A stretch of 64,000 bases of DNA from Macrocystis pyrifera (taxonomy: Eukaryota; Sar; Phaeophyceae; Laminariales; Laminariaceae), in contig JASSKH010000005.1 in the NCBI GenBank assembly GCA_031763025.1, positions 4,749,592 to 4,813,591 on the forward strand. The letters run 5' to 3'. Shown here piece after piece: positions 50,401 to 59,460 of the stretch (position 1 is its first letter; the number at the start of each line of letters is the position of its first letter). Below the pieces are notes generated by a model. The model saw only the letters and a program-made list of their open reading frames with translations, did no database searches and was not told the origin of the DNA. The translations under genes were made by a program, and so were the position numbers.

Positions 50401-53400
50401 TGATTACCCATCCCAGGGTATTTTTCTCACTGCTTTCTTTTTCATTGAGGTGTTCATTTAAATACGAATGTTGTGAGACTTATCCTGCGCTAGGTAATTG
50501 GTCGATGTTTCACCCTTGGGTAGCTCAGGACGTACCTCTGTGTTGTGGGTATTACCAACGTAATAATGGTGTCCATCGTACAACTCGTTGCTGGCGGGCA
50601 CCCGCCCCCGACCGTCGTGAGAACGGGCCCACCAGCTCGGAGCGATCGAGCGCCTCGCCCGCCGGGACCTTGAAAATGCTCGAGCGATACGTCGGCTTGT
50701 CTGGACGCTCGTGCGTTCCAAACGGTCGGCCAATTGTAGCTACTCTGTTTGACGTTGTGAACGTTAGCTCTCTCGTACTAGCAGTGCGTTTGACGCAACG
50801 ATATTGGGAAAATCAGAATCCGCCATTTTGCCACTGATGTTGTGGCGTTCTGTGATACCGGAGTAACAGATCGATCGATTGATTACCCATCCCAGGGTAT
50901 TTTTCTCATTGTTTTCTTTTTCATTGAGGTGTTCATTTAAATACGAATGTTGTGAGACTTATCCTGCGCTAGGTAATTGGTCGATGTTTCACCCTTGGGT
51001 AGCTCAGGATGTACCTCTGTGTTGTGGGTACTACCAACGTAATAATGGTGTCAATCGTACAACTCGTTGCTGGCGGACACCCGCCCCCCACCGTCGTGAG
51101 AACGGGCCCACCAGCTCGGAGCGATCGAGCGCCACGCCCGCCGGGACCTTGAAAATGCTCGAGCGATACGTCGGCTTGTCTGGACGCTCGTGCGTTCCAA
51201 ACGGTCGGCCAATTGTAGCTACTCTGTTTGACGTTGTGAACGTCAGCTCTCTCGTAGTAGCAGTGCGTTTGACGCAACGATATTGGGAAAATCAGAATCC
51301 GCCATTTTGCCACTGATGTTGTGGCGTTCTGTGATACCGGAGTAACAGATCGATCGATTGATTACCCATCCCAGGGTATTTTTCTCACTGCTTTCTTTTT
51401 CATTGAGGTGTTCATTTAAATACGAATGTTGTGAGACTTATCCTGCGCTAGGTAATTGGTCGATGTTTCACCCTTGGGTAGCTCAGGACGTACCTCTGTG
51501 TTGTGGGTATTACCAACGTAATAATGGTGTCCATCGTACAACTCGTTGCTGGCGGGCACCCGCCCCCGACCGTCGTGAGAACGGGCCCACCAACTCGGAG
51601 CGATCGAGCGCCTCGCCCGCCGGGACCTTGAAAATGCTCGAGCGATACGTCGGCTTGTCTGGACGCTCGTGCGTTCCAAACGGTCGGCCAATTGTAGCTA
51701 CTCTGTTTGACGTTGTGAACGTTAGCTCTCTCGTACTAGCAGTGCGTTTGACGCAACGATATTGGGAAAATCAGAATCCGCCATTTTGCCACTGATGTTG
51801 TGGCGTTCTGTGATACCGGAGTAACAGATCGATCGATTGATTACCCATCCCAGGGTATTTTTCTCATTGTTTTTCTTTTTCATTGAGGTGTTCATTTAAA
51901 TACGAATGTTGTGAGACTTATCCTGCGCTAGGTAATTGGTCGATGTTTCACCCTTGGGTGGCTCAGGATGTACCTCTGTGTTGTGGGTACTACCAACGTA
52001 ATAATGGTGTCCATCGTACAACTCGTTGCTGGCTGGCGGGCACCCGCCCCCGACCGTCGTGAGAACGGGCCCACCAGCTCGGAGCGATCGAGCGCCTCGC
52101 CCGCCGGGACCTTGAAAATGCTCGAGCGATACGTCGGCTTGTCTGGACGCTCGTGCGTTCCAAACGGTCGGCCAATTGTAGCTACTCTGTTTGACGTTGT
52201 GAACGTTAGCTCTCTCGTACTAGCAGTGCGTTTGACGCAACGATATTGGGAAAATCAGAATCCGCCATTTTGCCACTGATGTTGTGGAGTTCTGTGATAC
52301 CGGAGTAACAGATCGATCGATTGATTACCCATCCCAGGGTATTTTTCTCATTGTTTTCTTTTTCATTGAGGTGTTCATTTAAATACGAATGTTGTGAGAC
52401 TTATCCTGCGCTAGGTAATCGGTCGATGTTTCACCCTTGGGTAGCTCAGGACGCAAGACCTTCGCAGTAGGCTCTACCACACGATGGGAGGACCCGAGCC
52501 CCATCATCGCTCACAGGTGCACGTGTTTTTATGTGTCACGAAACACCTGGAGATTCTTGGAAACACAGGAAGCGTGGTCTACCGCTGTTGCTGCTGTTGT
52601 TGTTGTTGTATTTGTTGTGGTAGTTGTTGTCGTTTTTGTCAAGTAGCTGTTCGTTGCTGTTGTTGTTGTTTTTGCTGTTGAATCTTACGAAATGACATTG
52701 CTTATCGCCCGTACGCTTTTGGGCAACACACACTTCCGGAGAGGAGGTGATCTTTCGACCACCGTTACGTAAGCCGTGATTTTCAACGCTGGGCTCCCGA
52801 CTGCTGTCTGCGTTGCAGTAGGCAAAGCCCCTCCATGAACTTGCCGACGAACCAACCACCCGACCCGACTCGCCAGACAGACTACAAACAGCATGAGTAC
52901 GCAACAGTAATTTTGAAAAAAATGGAGTTGTTGAGAAGAATTACTTACCACAGGTACGTACGTAGCTCGACGTTTTGCACGGAAGCAGAGGAGGAAAATC
53001 CATTGTTTTCGGGGGGGGGGGGGGGGGGGGGGGGGGGTACTCATTTGTTGCTTGCCTTAGTCATTTGACCATTGACCACGCATCCCTTTCGAGACGGGGC
53101 ACCGTTCCTACTCCTAATAAAGACACCTCCAACAATTGGGCGCTCATTACGTTGTTTCCATATATTACATAGAAACGTTTTGCTAATCTTATCCCCTTCC
53201 TGTTTGGCCTCCTGTGGCCACCATCTATCTCCTAGGATAGCGATCGTTTTCTCGCTGCTATTCATTGTATCAAACTCCTCCATGTCACATTCGTCTATTT
53301 TCCTCATCTCCTCTTCTAACACATCCCGTTCCTCCTTGTATATTTCACATTCTCCTACTATGTGAGTTCTACTCTCTATTGCTTTGCCACACGGGCATAT

Positions 53401-55907
53401 CTGTGCGTCTACTTCCTCCTCTTCCCGGCTACTGGTGTACCTCTTTCTTCTTCTTTCTGGCAGGCCCAGGTCCCTTACACGAAAGCGCAGTTTCAGCGTT
53501 TTCGCGAAGTCCGTTGGGCCATGCAAATACGTTTTCATTCCTATTCCTTCCCTCAATCCCCCGTATATCTCTAAGTGTTTTTCCGATTCCACCTTGTTTC
53601 TTAGCGCTAGCCTTTCCCTTATTTCTATGATTTCTTCTACTTCTGCCTTGTACCTCCCAAACTTCCCGGCGGATATCATCTCTACTTGGTTTCCCCCTAG
53701 ATCCTTCCATACTTTCTCAACTATGCCATCCCACCTTATTCCAGCTCGCCCTTTTGTTACTTTCTCCCATACAGCTATCAACTATGGCTGGCAACCTCTT
53801 TTTTGGCATGTTCTTTACTTTATATTGCCAGTTCAACTTTCTCATGTCTCTATGTGTCTTGAGTGGGTGCATTCCCAGTTCTGCTCATACTACTGTATTA
53901 CTAGTCGTACTTGAGCATCTTAGGATTTCTTTAGCTGCTATCATTTGTACTGTTTCCAACTGTTTTACGAGTTTCGCGTTCCCTTCCCATACTTCTCCTG
54001 CATATTCTAGCTTTGGTACTATCACATTCATCAAGATACATCTCTTAATCCTAGTGTCAAGGTTCGGGTATGTTAGGATCGCATCCATCTTGCCTACTTG
54101 TGCCTTACCCTTTCCTATTACTTTTGCTATATGTGTATCCCATGAGCAGTCTTTTGAGATCTCTACGCCAAGGTATGTATACTGGTCTACGATCGGCAAT
54201 TCATCTTCTCCCCACTTCCAAGTGAAATTTGCCGGGTTTACCTTATCTTCGTTGCAAACAACTACTGCGCATTTCTTGACGTTCGCCGTCACCCTCCATT
54301 TCCTGGTGTATTCTAGCGTCTTCTCTATTTGTTTCTGCAATCCTTCGGGTGTTTCTGATATCCCCACGAAGTCATCCGCAAACATCAATCCCGACACCGT
54401 ATCTTCCCCTACCGTAACTCCCTGCCTTGCTGCCTCGACTGCTACTATCAGGTCGTTAATATATATCTTGAATAAGTTAGGTGACAACGTACATCCCTGT
54501 GCACCACCTTGTAAAATATCAACATACTTCGATATTTCCCCGTCCAGCATCACAGCACTTCTCGCACGTTCCGTAATCTTTTTCATCATTCTCCACATCT
54601 TTCCTCTGATTCCTATTTCCCACAGTTTTTTCCACAATCCATTTTTCCATACTGTGTCGTAGGCTTTCTGCGCATCTAGAAAGAAACAGTACATTGTTAG
54701 TCCCGCGTCTTTCCTACCTTGAATAATCTTACCTAAGGTGTACACATGGTCTACGCAGCTACGGTTTGGCCTAAACCCTGCTTGTCCTCGCTTATTTTGT
54801 CTTCCTTCTCCATCATCGTTCCCATTCTATCGTTCAAAATCATACAAAATGTTTCGCCTACTGTGCTTAGTAGTGTTATCCCTCTATAGTTCCCCGGGTC
54901 AGCCTTATCTCTTTTCTTGAATAAATTTACTACTACTCCTTCTCTCCACCTCCTAGGTGCGTACTCGTTTTTCCTTATCCAGTTATACAACATAACCATC
55001 ATGGTAAGCATTCCTTCTCCCCCGGGGGAGGGGGGGGGGGTGCTTTTATGTAGGATTCACCGTCCCTCGCATAAAAATAAGAAATTGAGCCTTTCTTGAG
55101 TGTTGTCGGGTACTGTACGTGATTGGACTTGACGATGTCAGGTACTGATAGCTCTAGCCAGGAGAAGGAACCTGGATCCGACCAGGGTTTTGGTCGCGGC
55201 GTATATGGCGAAGCGCCCCTCTCCCTGAAGGCGCACATTTTAACGCGATTTTTTTGGCTCCACTAGAAGTTATGCAGATGCTGAACGAAATATTACTATT
55301 ACGGGGGTCTATAGTTAACAGGACATGCATACATAAAAACCTATATATTTAGGTATTTTTACTAAGAATATTTGGTCCTGTTTACTATGGTCCCCCGTAA
55401 TATTCACCGTACCAAATGTCGAAATCGTATCGACTGTAGTTTATTTGTTGAAGCGGTATCGCATCAAACTCGATTTCTCGCTCGATACCCCAACACTTAC
55501 TCCTACACCTCTCAACCTCTTGCGGGGCCACGAAGGCCATGACTCCGGGTGTTTTTTTTTTGTTCGCGCCCTCTGCCGGCGGGGCACACTTTTGCGCGAT
55601 GTGGCTTCACCGTTAGAATTGGTGTCTTCTGGATGTTTTGTTTGTTTCGTGCGCCTTTTGCTCATCTGTCCTGTATCTATCCATCCGTGCCGGGGGTTTG
55701 TTTTGTTTACAGGCGAGAGTTCCGACGGAGATCGTGAACCGCCTGGAACCATACTTCACCCCCGAGTTCAGGGCGACGATGGCCGGAGAACAACGCGCTG
55801 AGGCCGGCGACGAGGAGGCGGCGGCGCGCGGTGTAGAAAACACGTGGAAGCTTATCGCCAAGAAGCGGATAAAAGCGGACGCTATAGATGAACAAGTGGT
55901 CGTGTGA
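32855..55907 (+). CDS. hflX: HflX-type ribosome-associated GTPase, eleven exons, two frame anomalies
   Basis: Eleven exons spread over 23 kb encode about 820 residues. Residues 1-343 (exon 1) form an organelle presequence ([14 protein letters not shown]) plus Ala-, Ser- and Gly-run linkers. Exons 2-5 hold the HflX N-terminal domain ([50 protein letters not shown], the family signature). Exon 6 has the P loop GYTNAGKST and the switch region [10 protein letters not shown]. Exon 7 has DTVGF, exon 8 NKLD and exon 9 SAKTG. Exons 10-11 form the C-terminal domain ([10 protein letters not shown], then [15 protein letters not shown]). HflX binds the 50S subunit and in bacteria splits stalled ribosomes; with the presequence it probably serves plastid ribosomes. 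Nine of ten introns are phase 0 and intron 5 is phase 2. Defects: an extra G in a G6 run (37697-37702) breaks exon 4, and exons 7 and 8 do not join in frame with canonical sites. Intron 2 uses a GC donor. It could be an intact gene with assembly errors or a young pseudogene. Confidence 0.92.
33934..34290 (-). mobile_element. tRNA-derived SINE, copy 2 (hflX intron 1)
   Basis: The - strand head has GGTGGCTTGGTAGGTGGTCC and a perfect T-arm GTGAG TTCGAGT CTCAC (34217-34233 on +), as in a tRNA with an A box and a B box. The tail is poly-A, seen as a T run at 33934-33960. It matches 12975-13300 along its length. It lies antisense in intron 1. Confidence 0.78.
35037..35078 (+). CDS. hflX: hflX exon 2 (micro-exon, GC donor)
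   Basis: This is a 42-base exon: acceptor GGACCCAG|CTT, 14 residues [14 protein letters not shown], then GAG|GCGAGC. Joining to exon 3 gives VGLEARKEERG in frame. The donor therefore reads GC instead of GT while the rest of the site is consensus. Confidence 0.75.
35388..35422. repeat. (GTA)n microsatellite in hflX intron 2
   Basis: About eleven uninterrupted AGT units between GGCAC and GCCGGTACC. Confidence 0.9.
36499..36651 (+). CDS. hflX: hflX exon 3
   Basis: The acceptor is CTCTGCAG|GCT and the donor AAG|GTACAT, phase 0, 51 residues. It encodes the N-terminal domain helix ([20 protein letters not shown]) and TYIGTGK, the HflX strand that precedes the next domain element. Confidence 0.9.
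36983..37456 (+). pseudogene. 5'-truncated poly-C-tailed non-LTR element (family P1, copy 2; hflX intron 3)
   Basis: It encodes remnants of the same C-terminal region as the 53-55 kb element: [39 protein letters not shown]. It then has the shared 3' end GGATGCGTGGTCAATGG and a C run (37440-37456). A second C run sits at its 5' edge (36969-36982). Frameshifted and non-functional. Confidence 0.8.
37595..37793 (+). CDS. hflX: hflX exon 4 with +1 frameshift
   Basis: The acceptor is CCTCATGCAG|GTT and the donor CAG|GTGCGC. The exon is 199 bases, one more than a multiple of three. Frame 1 reads to RNLEVEFGG; after the G6 run (37697-37702) the family sequence continues in another frame as [21 protein letters not shown] five-G run would restore a phase-0 exon of 66 codons. 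Confidence 0.88.
38527..38695 (+). mobile_element. Poly-C-tailed element end (family P2, copy 3; hflX intron 4)
   Basis: ACCTCACGGCGCTTCGCGCT, CTGGTCGGTGAAAACCCGAC, GGTCATACGACTACGGCCAT and CGAGTACACC are followed by C-rich sequence; a C run also precedes it (38520-38530). Homologous to 7430-7680 and 31200-31330. Confidence 0.65.
38794..38915 (+). CDS. hflX: hflX exon 5
   Basis: The acceptor is GTGCGCGAAG|GTT and the donor GGACAG|GTTTGT, phase 2 (the only non-phase-0 intron here). It encodes [17 protein letters not shown] and the family signature [17 protein letters not shown]. Confidence 0.9.
39628..39871 (+). CDS. hflX: hflX exon 6 (P loop and switch I)
   Basis: The acceptor is AACGCTCAG|GCG and the donor AAG|GTACAA, phase 2 in and phase 0 out. 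It encodes the linker helix [14 protein letters not shown], then G1 GYTNAGKST at 39746-39772, then [10 protein letters not shown], the conserved HflX switch region. Confidence 0.95.
40490..40658. mobile_element. M2-type MITE pair (copy C) in hflX intron 6
   Basis: 40570-40658 is bounded by CGTTTTAGGACTGCAGTCGC and the inverted GGGACTGCAGTCCTAAAAGG. The preceding 80 bases (CCCAGTCTAATTACAAGTAG, CCCCCAAAACGTGGATGCAG) are a second, half-length copy joined to it. Confidence 0.7.
42166..42190. repeat. (TA)n microsatellite, hflX intron 6
   Basis: ATATATTTATATATATATAT with a short extension. Confidence 0.8.
42546..42638 (+). CDS. hflX: hflX exon 7 (G3 motif)
   Basis: The acceptor is GTGTGTGCAG|GTG and the donor GAG|GTGAGC, phase 0, 31 residues. 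G3 DTVGF lies at 42570-42584, followed by [18 protein letters not shown], which is typical of HflX. Confidence 0.93.
42866..42932. repeat. GGGTC/GACCC inverted repeat, hflX intron 7
   Basis: CCGGGTCGGGTCGGGCC on the left is mirrored by GACCCGACCCGACCCGACCC on the right around TTTAACGGTCAGG. A strong hairpin of GGGTC tandem units. Confidence 0.75.
44480..44640 (+). CDS. hflX: hflX exon 8 (G4 motif NKLD)
   Basis: The acceptor is TTTTTTGCAG|GTGTGGAG and the donor CAG|GTGCTC. The family frame is [18 protein letters not shown], then NKLD at 44608-44619. From exon 7 (phase 0) the canonical acceptor puts this exon one base out of frame with an early stop. An acceptor at 44488 would be in frame but drops about three residues. 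Confidence 0.85.
45701..45799 (+). CDS. hflX: hflX exon 9 (G5 motif)
   Basis: The acceptor is GATCGACAG|GAG and the donor GAG|GTAACT, phase 0, 33 residues. It contains [11 protein letters not shown], the G5 loop. Confidence 0.9.
46320..46545 (-). repeat. Dispersed repeat R3, copy 4 (hflX intron 9)
   Basis: ATGTTTCCTGGGTTGGAGCT, CATGCAGATCCTGCACTACA and GATGACGTGCCTGAGGTGTG match the inverted R3 copies in the DUF2854 intron and the copy at 57365. Confidence 0.55.
47231..47362 (+). CDS. hflX: hflX exon 10 (C-terminal domain)
   Basis: The acceptor is CGAGACCAG|GAA and the donor CAG|GTGTGA, phase 0, 44 residues. It encodes [18 protein letters not shown] and [11 protein letters not shown], matching the C-terminal domain of long HflX proteins. 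Confidence 0.82.
48517..48621. mobile_element. TA-flanked MITE, family M1 (copy 3, hflX intron 10)
   Basis: TTACGGGGGACCATAGTAAA, then CAGGACCAAATATTGTTG; right end inverted TTTACTATGGTCCCCTGTAA; TA on each side; 105 bp. Confidence 0.88.
49095..52453. repeat. Seven-copy 479-bp satellite in hflX intron 10
   Basis: Units begin TACCTCTGTGTTGTGGGTA at 49095, 49574, 50054, 50533, 51012, 51491 and 51971, giving lengths of 479, 480, 479, 479, 479, 480 and 483. Copies differ by few changes. The base pair before each unit start alternates ACG/ATG along the array, and copies 3 and 5 share CGGACACCCGCCCCCCACC while 4 and 6 share TGTCCATCG. Each unit has an open frame of up to 145 codons, but it stops within each unit and looks non-genic. 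Confidence 0.95.
52575..52685. repeat. (GTT/GTC)n-rich microsatellite
   Basis: Runs of GCTGTTGTTGTT and related triplets immediately after the satellite array. Confidence 0.8.
53013..55015 (-). pseudogene. Non-LTR retrotransposon (RT region to poly-C tail; family P1, copy 3)
   Basis: It runs on the - strand, 5'-truncated at about 55015. RT motifs appear in order: [62 protein letters not shown] (the catalytic FADD is intact); [11 protein letters not shown]. Then comes a C-terminal region with [17 protein letters not shown], a Cys/His finger. It is broken by a one-base frameshift near 54781, an in-frame TGA near 53883 and another frameshift near 53785. The 3' end is CAACAAATGAGTAC followed by about 25 C (a G run at 53013-53038 on +), not poly-A. 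It lies antisense within hflX intron 10. No EN domain is present. Confidence 0.88.
55299..55400. mobile_element. TA-flanked MITE, family M1 (copy 4, hflX intron 10)
   Basis: Left TTACGGGGGTCTATAGTTAA, right TTTACTATGGTCCCCCGTAA, TA flanks, 102 bp. The left end has two substitutions relative to the other copies. Confidence 0.87.
55713..55907 (+). CDS. hflX: hflX exon 11 (last exon)
   Basis: The acceptor is TTTGTTTACAG|GCG, phase 0. It encodes 64 residues and [18 protein letters not shown] continues directly from the GTLIQ end of exon 10, as expected for HflX, despite the 8.35-kb intron between them. The tail is Glu/Ala- and Lys-rich. Confidence 0.8.
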   Translation, partial: ARVPTEIVNRLEPYFTPEFRATMAGEQRAEAGDEEAAARGVENTWKLIAKKRIKADAIDEQVVV

Positions 55908-56112
55908 ACAGTTCTTCCTCTTGGAAGAAGCGCTTTTTTGGACTTTAGGCTTTGTTTGGGCTTTGGGCTTTGGACGCGCAGTTTTCATTCGTTTGTGTGC
56001 TCTTGCGTGTGCGACGGTGTGGTGGCGGCGTTGTCCATGGTTACAGAGATTTTCGTCCGCTTGTGTGAGTGATGAATGGTGGACCCTCGCGTTGTTATCC
56101 TTTGTTCGAGAG

Positions 56113-56160
56113 GAAGAGGAGGAGGAGGAGGAGGAGGAGGAGGAGGAGGAGGAGGAGGAC
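56113..56160. repeat. (GGA)n microsatellite downstream of hflX
   Basis: About fourteen GAG/GGA units, then GGGGGTGGAG. It lies about 200 bases past the hflX stop and may be in the 3' UTR. The stretch 56161-57360 has no recognised gene. Confidence 0.85.
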
Positions 56161-57364
56161 GGGGGTGGAGCACACCAGCGTTCATGGTCATTGTTTGCCA
56201 TGCGGAAGTAAGATGTAGAATGCTCAAGGCAGAGGGACGGCGGTACGAAGTAGAATAGGAGGAAGTATCATGAGGTCACCGAGGTGACACGCGGTGCTCG
56301 TTATGTATCGACGCTTACCCAAGCTGCTTGCCCTGAATGTCGGTGCATAGGCCGTGCCGGCCGTCCTATTGCCAGAGAAAATAATGCCACCGCGAGACGA
56401 CCGGCCGGTCGCGGCGAATGCGACGTGCGCCGTCTCTCCTTTTTTTTTTATAACGTACCTTGAAAAGGAAGAGTACGCGCAGCGATCTGGGGAATTATCA
56501 CGCTTGGGGTAATTTGTCTTGCGTATCCTCGTCATACCACCTGCGAAGGGGGGCGAAGGGGGAGTTTTGCGACGTATTCAATAGCGAGGATGAATACGAA
56601 CATAATAAAGAATGGTCAAAGCGAATCTACCGAGACAACTCTGGATGGCTGCGGTTGTTGCGTCGACTAGACTAACAGTCGGTGGGCTAAATCTCTTCCC
56701 CGCTTCGTATGAGCACCGTCATCGCCGCCTTTTTGTTTAGATCTCCCTCTTCGCGGTGTCCGTTGGCCTTGGCTCGTGTTTCGCGCAGACAGGGGGGAAC
56801 ATGCAGCAAGTGTGTTTCCACGCGATAGCGTTGACAAGGTTAACAGAGGTCCTGCCCTAACTGGGGCGTAATTCCGCCATGTGTGATGTGCTGCCTGCCT
56901 TAGCCTAATCCCATGAACCCATGGGCAAACATATTTCACGCGTGGGACGATACACAAGCAGACGTGTAGATAAGAGACAGACGAGACGCAGACGTACGAT
57001 GCCTGTATACTTCGTATTTATACTAGAATGTTGTACGACTGCAGTACGAGCAGTACGCAAGATAGTGTAACGATGATCGAGGTCTTGGGCCTCTGCGACG
57101 TGTCCGATTATAGTACCTGAACCAACAGCACCTACCTCTCGTTTTTTAGGTTTTGTCTGGGCGCTACGAGAGCGTTCGTGGAACCATGCACCGAGAAAAA
57201 AGTGCTCGGGGGGGGCCGCCCGCCCGCCGTATTTGGCATTTTTCTTCTTGACTCGGCCCTTCGCTTGGAGGAAGGTGTCGAAGTGACACTGGACCCGCGG
57301 GTGTGTTGGGGGGGGGGGGGGTGTGGCGATGGAGGCTGCAGGATCCTTTCACCCCACTTTATCA

Positions 57365-57600
57365 TCTAGATATTTCAAGGCAGACAGATATATCTATACT
57401 CTTTATCTTGTACCAGGTACCTGGTATGACCTACTGCTGCAGTAGCTCATATTTGGCGGCCCGTCGAATCTGCATGATCTGCTGTAGCTTAAGTTTCCGA
57501 TGTGCACTACGATTGCAGACCCTGCGCAAAACCTCTCGCACAACGTCAGGTGAGGGACAACATGAGTGATCCACGTCATGATGTGTCCGAGGTGTGGATC
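57365..57600 (-). repeat. Dispersed repeat R3, copy 5
   Basis: TTTCAAGGCAGA, the GTACCAGGTACCTGGTA palindrome, GAATCTGCATGATCTGC and CATGATGTGTCCGAGGTGTG match the other R3 copies. Confidence 0.6.
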
Positions 57601-57869
57601 TCATTTTCCTCGTTCGAAAGTAGACGAGAGATCTTCCGTACGAATCCTCGTCGACAGCTTTGAATCAAGGGCAGTATTACAACGATCTATTAATATGTGG
57701 TAGGACATCGTCGTTCGTTGGCTGTTGTTGTTGTCATGCTATTAATATTAATATTATTATTATGCTTGTCGCCGCGTGTCCATCGACACCGAGAAGTCTC
57801 TGGCGTCGTGACACCTTTTTCTTGATTTTGATGCTGGGACCGCGGTGCGGCCTAAAAGATCGCAGCTAT

Positions 57870-59460
57870 TATTTGGCTGGGGCTCATGGAGCCAGCGCGC
57901 GGCGAGGATTACCTCCCGGGACAACGTCGAGGTCCCGCCGCACCCGGGGATAGTAATATCCCATCTCCGGATAATATACCCTCTCGTGCATCTGCAACTC
58001 CAACAACACGGGGACTGTACCATTATCACGGAAATATATCCCCTGGATCGATACCGCCCCGCAAGGTGTGGAAACCCCAACCCTACCGGCCTACTGGCTG
58101 TTCTGTGTTTGGTTCGAGCTCATGGAACCAGCGCGAGGCGAGAAATTGCCCTTCGGGACAACATCGAGGTCCCGCCGTACCTGGGGACGATAAGGTCCCA
58201 CCCCCTGATCAGAAGTACTTGCATATATCTACAACACCAACAAACCGTGGACGACAACCGAGTTTCCCCAGCTCAATATCTCCTCGCAAGGTGTGGAAAC
58301 GCCGTCCCCACGGTTGATTTGCTGATTGGCCGGGGCTCGTGGAGCCAGCGCGCGGCGAGAGTTGCCCCTCGGGACAATATGAGGTCCTGCCGTACCCGGG
58401 GATTATAAAATACCAACCCCGGATCATAAATCCTTCTATACATCTGTAACTTCGGCAAAACGGGGACGAAAACGGACATCCTCTGGGTCGATATCGCCTC
58501 GCAAGGTATGGAAACCCCAACCCTACTGGCTGATCTACAGCAGTTGGCTGGGTCCCATGGAGCCAGCGCGTGGCGAGAATCGCCCCTCGGGTCATCGTCG
58601 AGATCCCGCCGTACAGGGCGACGAAAAGGTATCATCACTCGATCATGAATCATTCCGTGCATCTACAACTCCAGCAAATCGGGGACGAAAACAGACATAC
58701 CCCGGATCAATTCCGCCCCGTAAGGTGTGGAAAACCCACCGCCACGGAATGATTTCTGATATTTGATTGGCAGAGCTCAAGGAGTCAGCGTGCGGCGAGG
58801 GTTGGAGCTGGAGAAGGTTGCCCCACGGGAAAAGGTCGAAGTGCCACCGCACCCGGGGACGATAAAGTCCCATCTCCCAATCAGAAATCACTCCGTCCAT
58901 TTACAACTCCAACAACCCGCGGACGACAACGGAGTTTCCTCAGGTCGAACTCGCCCCGCAAGGTGTGGAAACCCCACACGAAATTTAAACGTGGAAGTGT
59001 GGTGGGCTTAATCTTTATACTTACCAATCCGCCGGAGGATAAGAAACAAAGGAAAAAACATTCCCATCGGCTGACTGCTGATTGGCCGGGGCTCATGGAG
59101 CCAGCGCTCGGCGAGAGTTTCCCCTCCGGACAACGTCGATGCTCCGCTGCACCCAAAGATGATAAAAGGTCTCACCCCTCGATCAGAAATGCTTCAATAC
59201 ATCTACAACTCCAACAACCCGGGAATGAAATCGGAAATCCCCGGGTCGATACCGCTTCGCAAGGTGTGACAACCCCAACCCCACTGGCTTATTTACGGTT
59301 TGGCTTGGGGCTCAGGATCGATGTCCCCCGCCGCATACCCACCCGGGGAAGGTAAGGCCCCATCTCCGAAACAAAGATCCTTCCGTACATGTTCAACCCC
59401 AACAATTCGGGGACAAAAACGGACACCCACCGGGTCGACACCACCCCGCACGGTGGTCCT
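57870..59460. repeat. Seven-copy diverged satellite
   Basis: Units start with GGGGCTCATGGAGCCAGCGC or close variants near 57879, 58110, 58332, 58550, 58768, 59088 and 59310. Each contains GGGACAACGTCGAGGTCCC-like, CACCCGGGGA, CATCTACAACTCCAACAA and CGCAAGGTGTGGAAACCCC blocks. The fifth unit is longer, through an insertion near 58980-59060. Long open frames on both strands are repeat translation. Confidence 0.88.

Noticed and set aside
49441-52279. Repeated 145-codon frames in the satellite
   Set aside because: They appear once per 479-bp unit, shift frame with indels, match no family and lie in an intron.
53754-54662. 302-codon + strand frame
   Set aside because: It is antisense to the RT pseudogene, whose motifs are clearly on the - strand.
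57845-58662. Long frames on both strands in the second satellite
   Set aside because: Periodic translation of the tandem unit; both strands are equally open.
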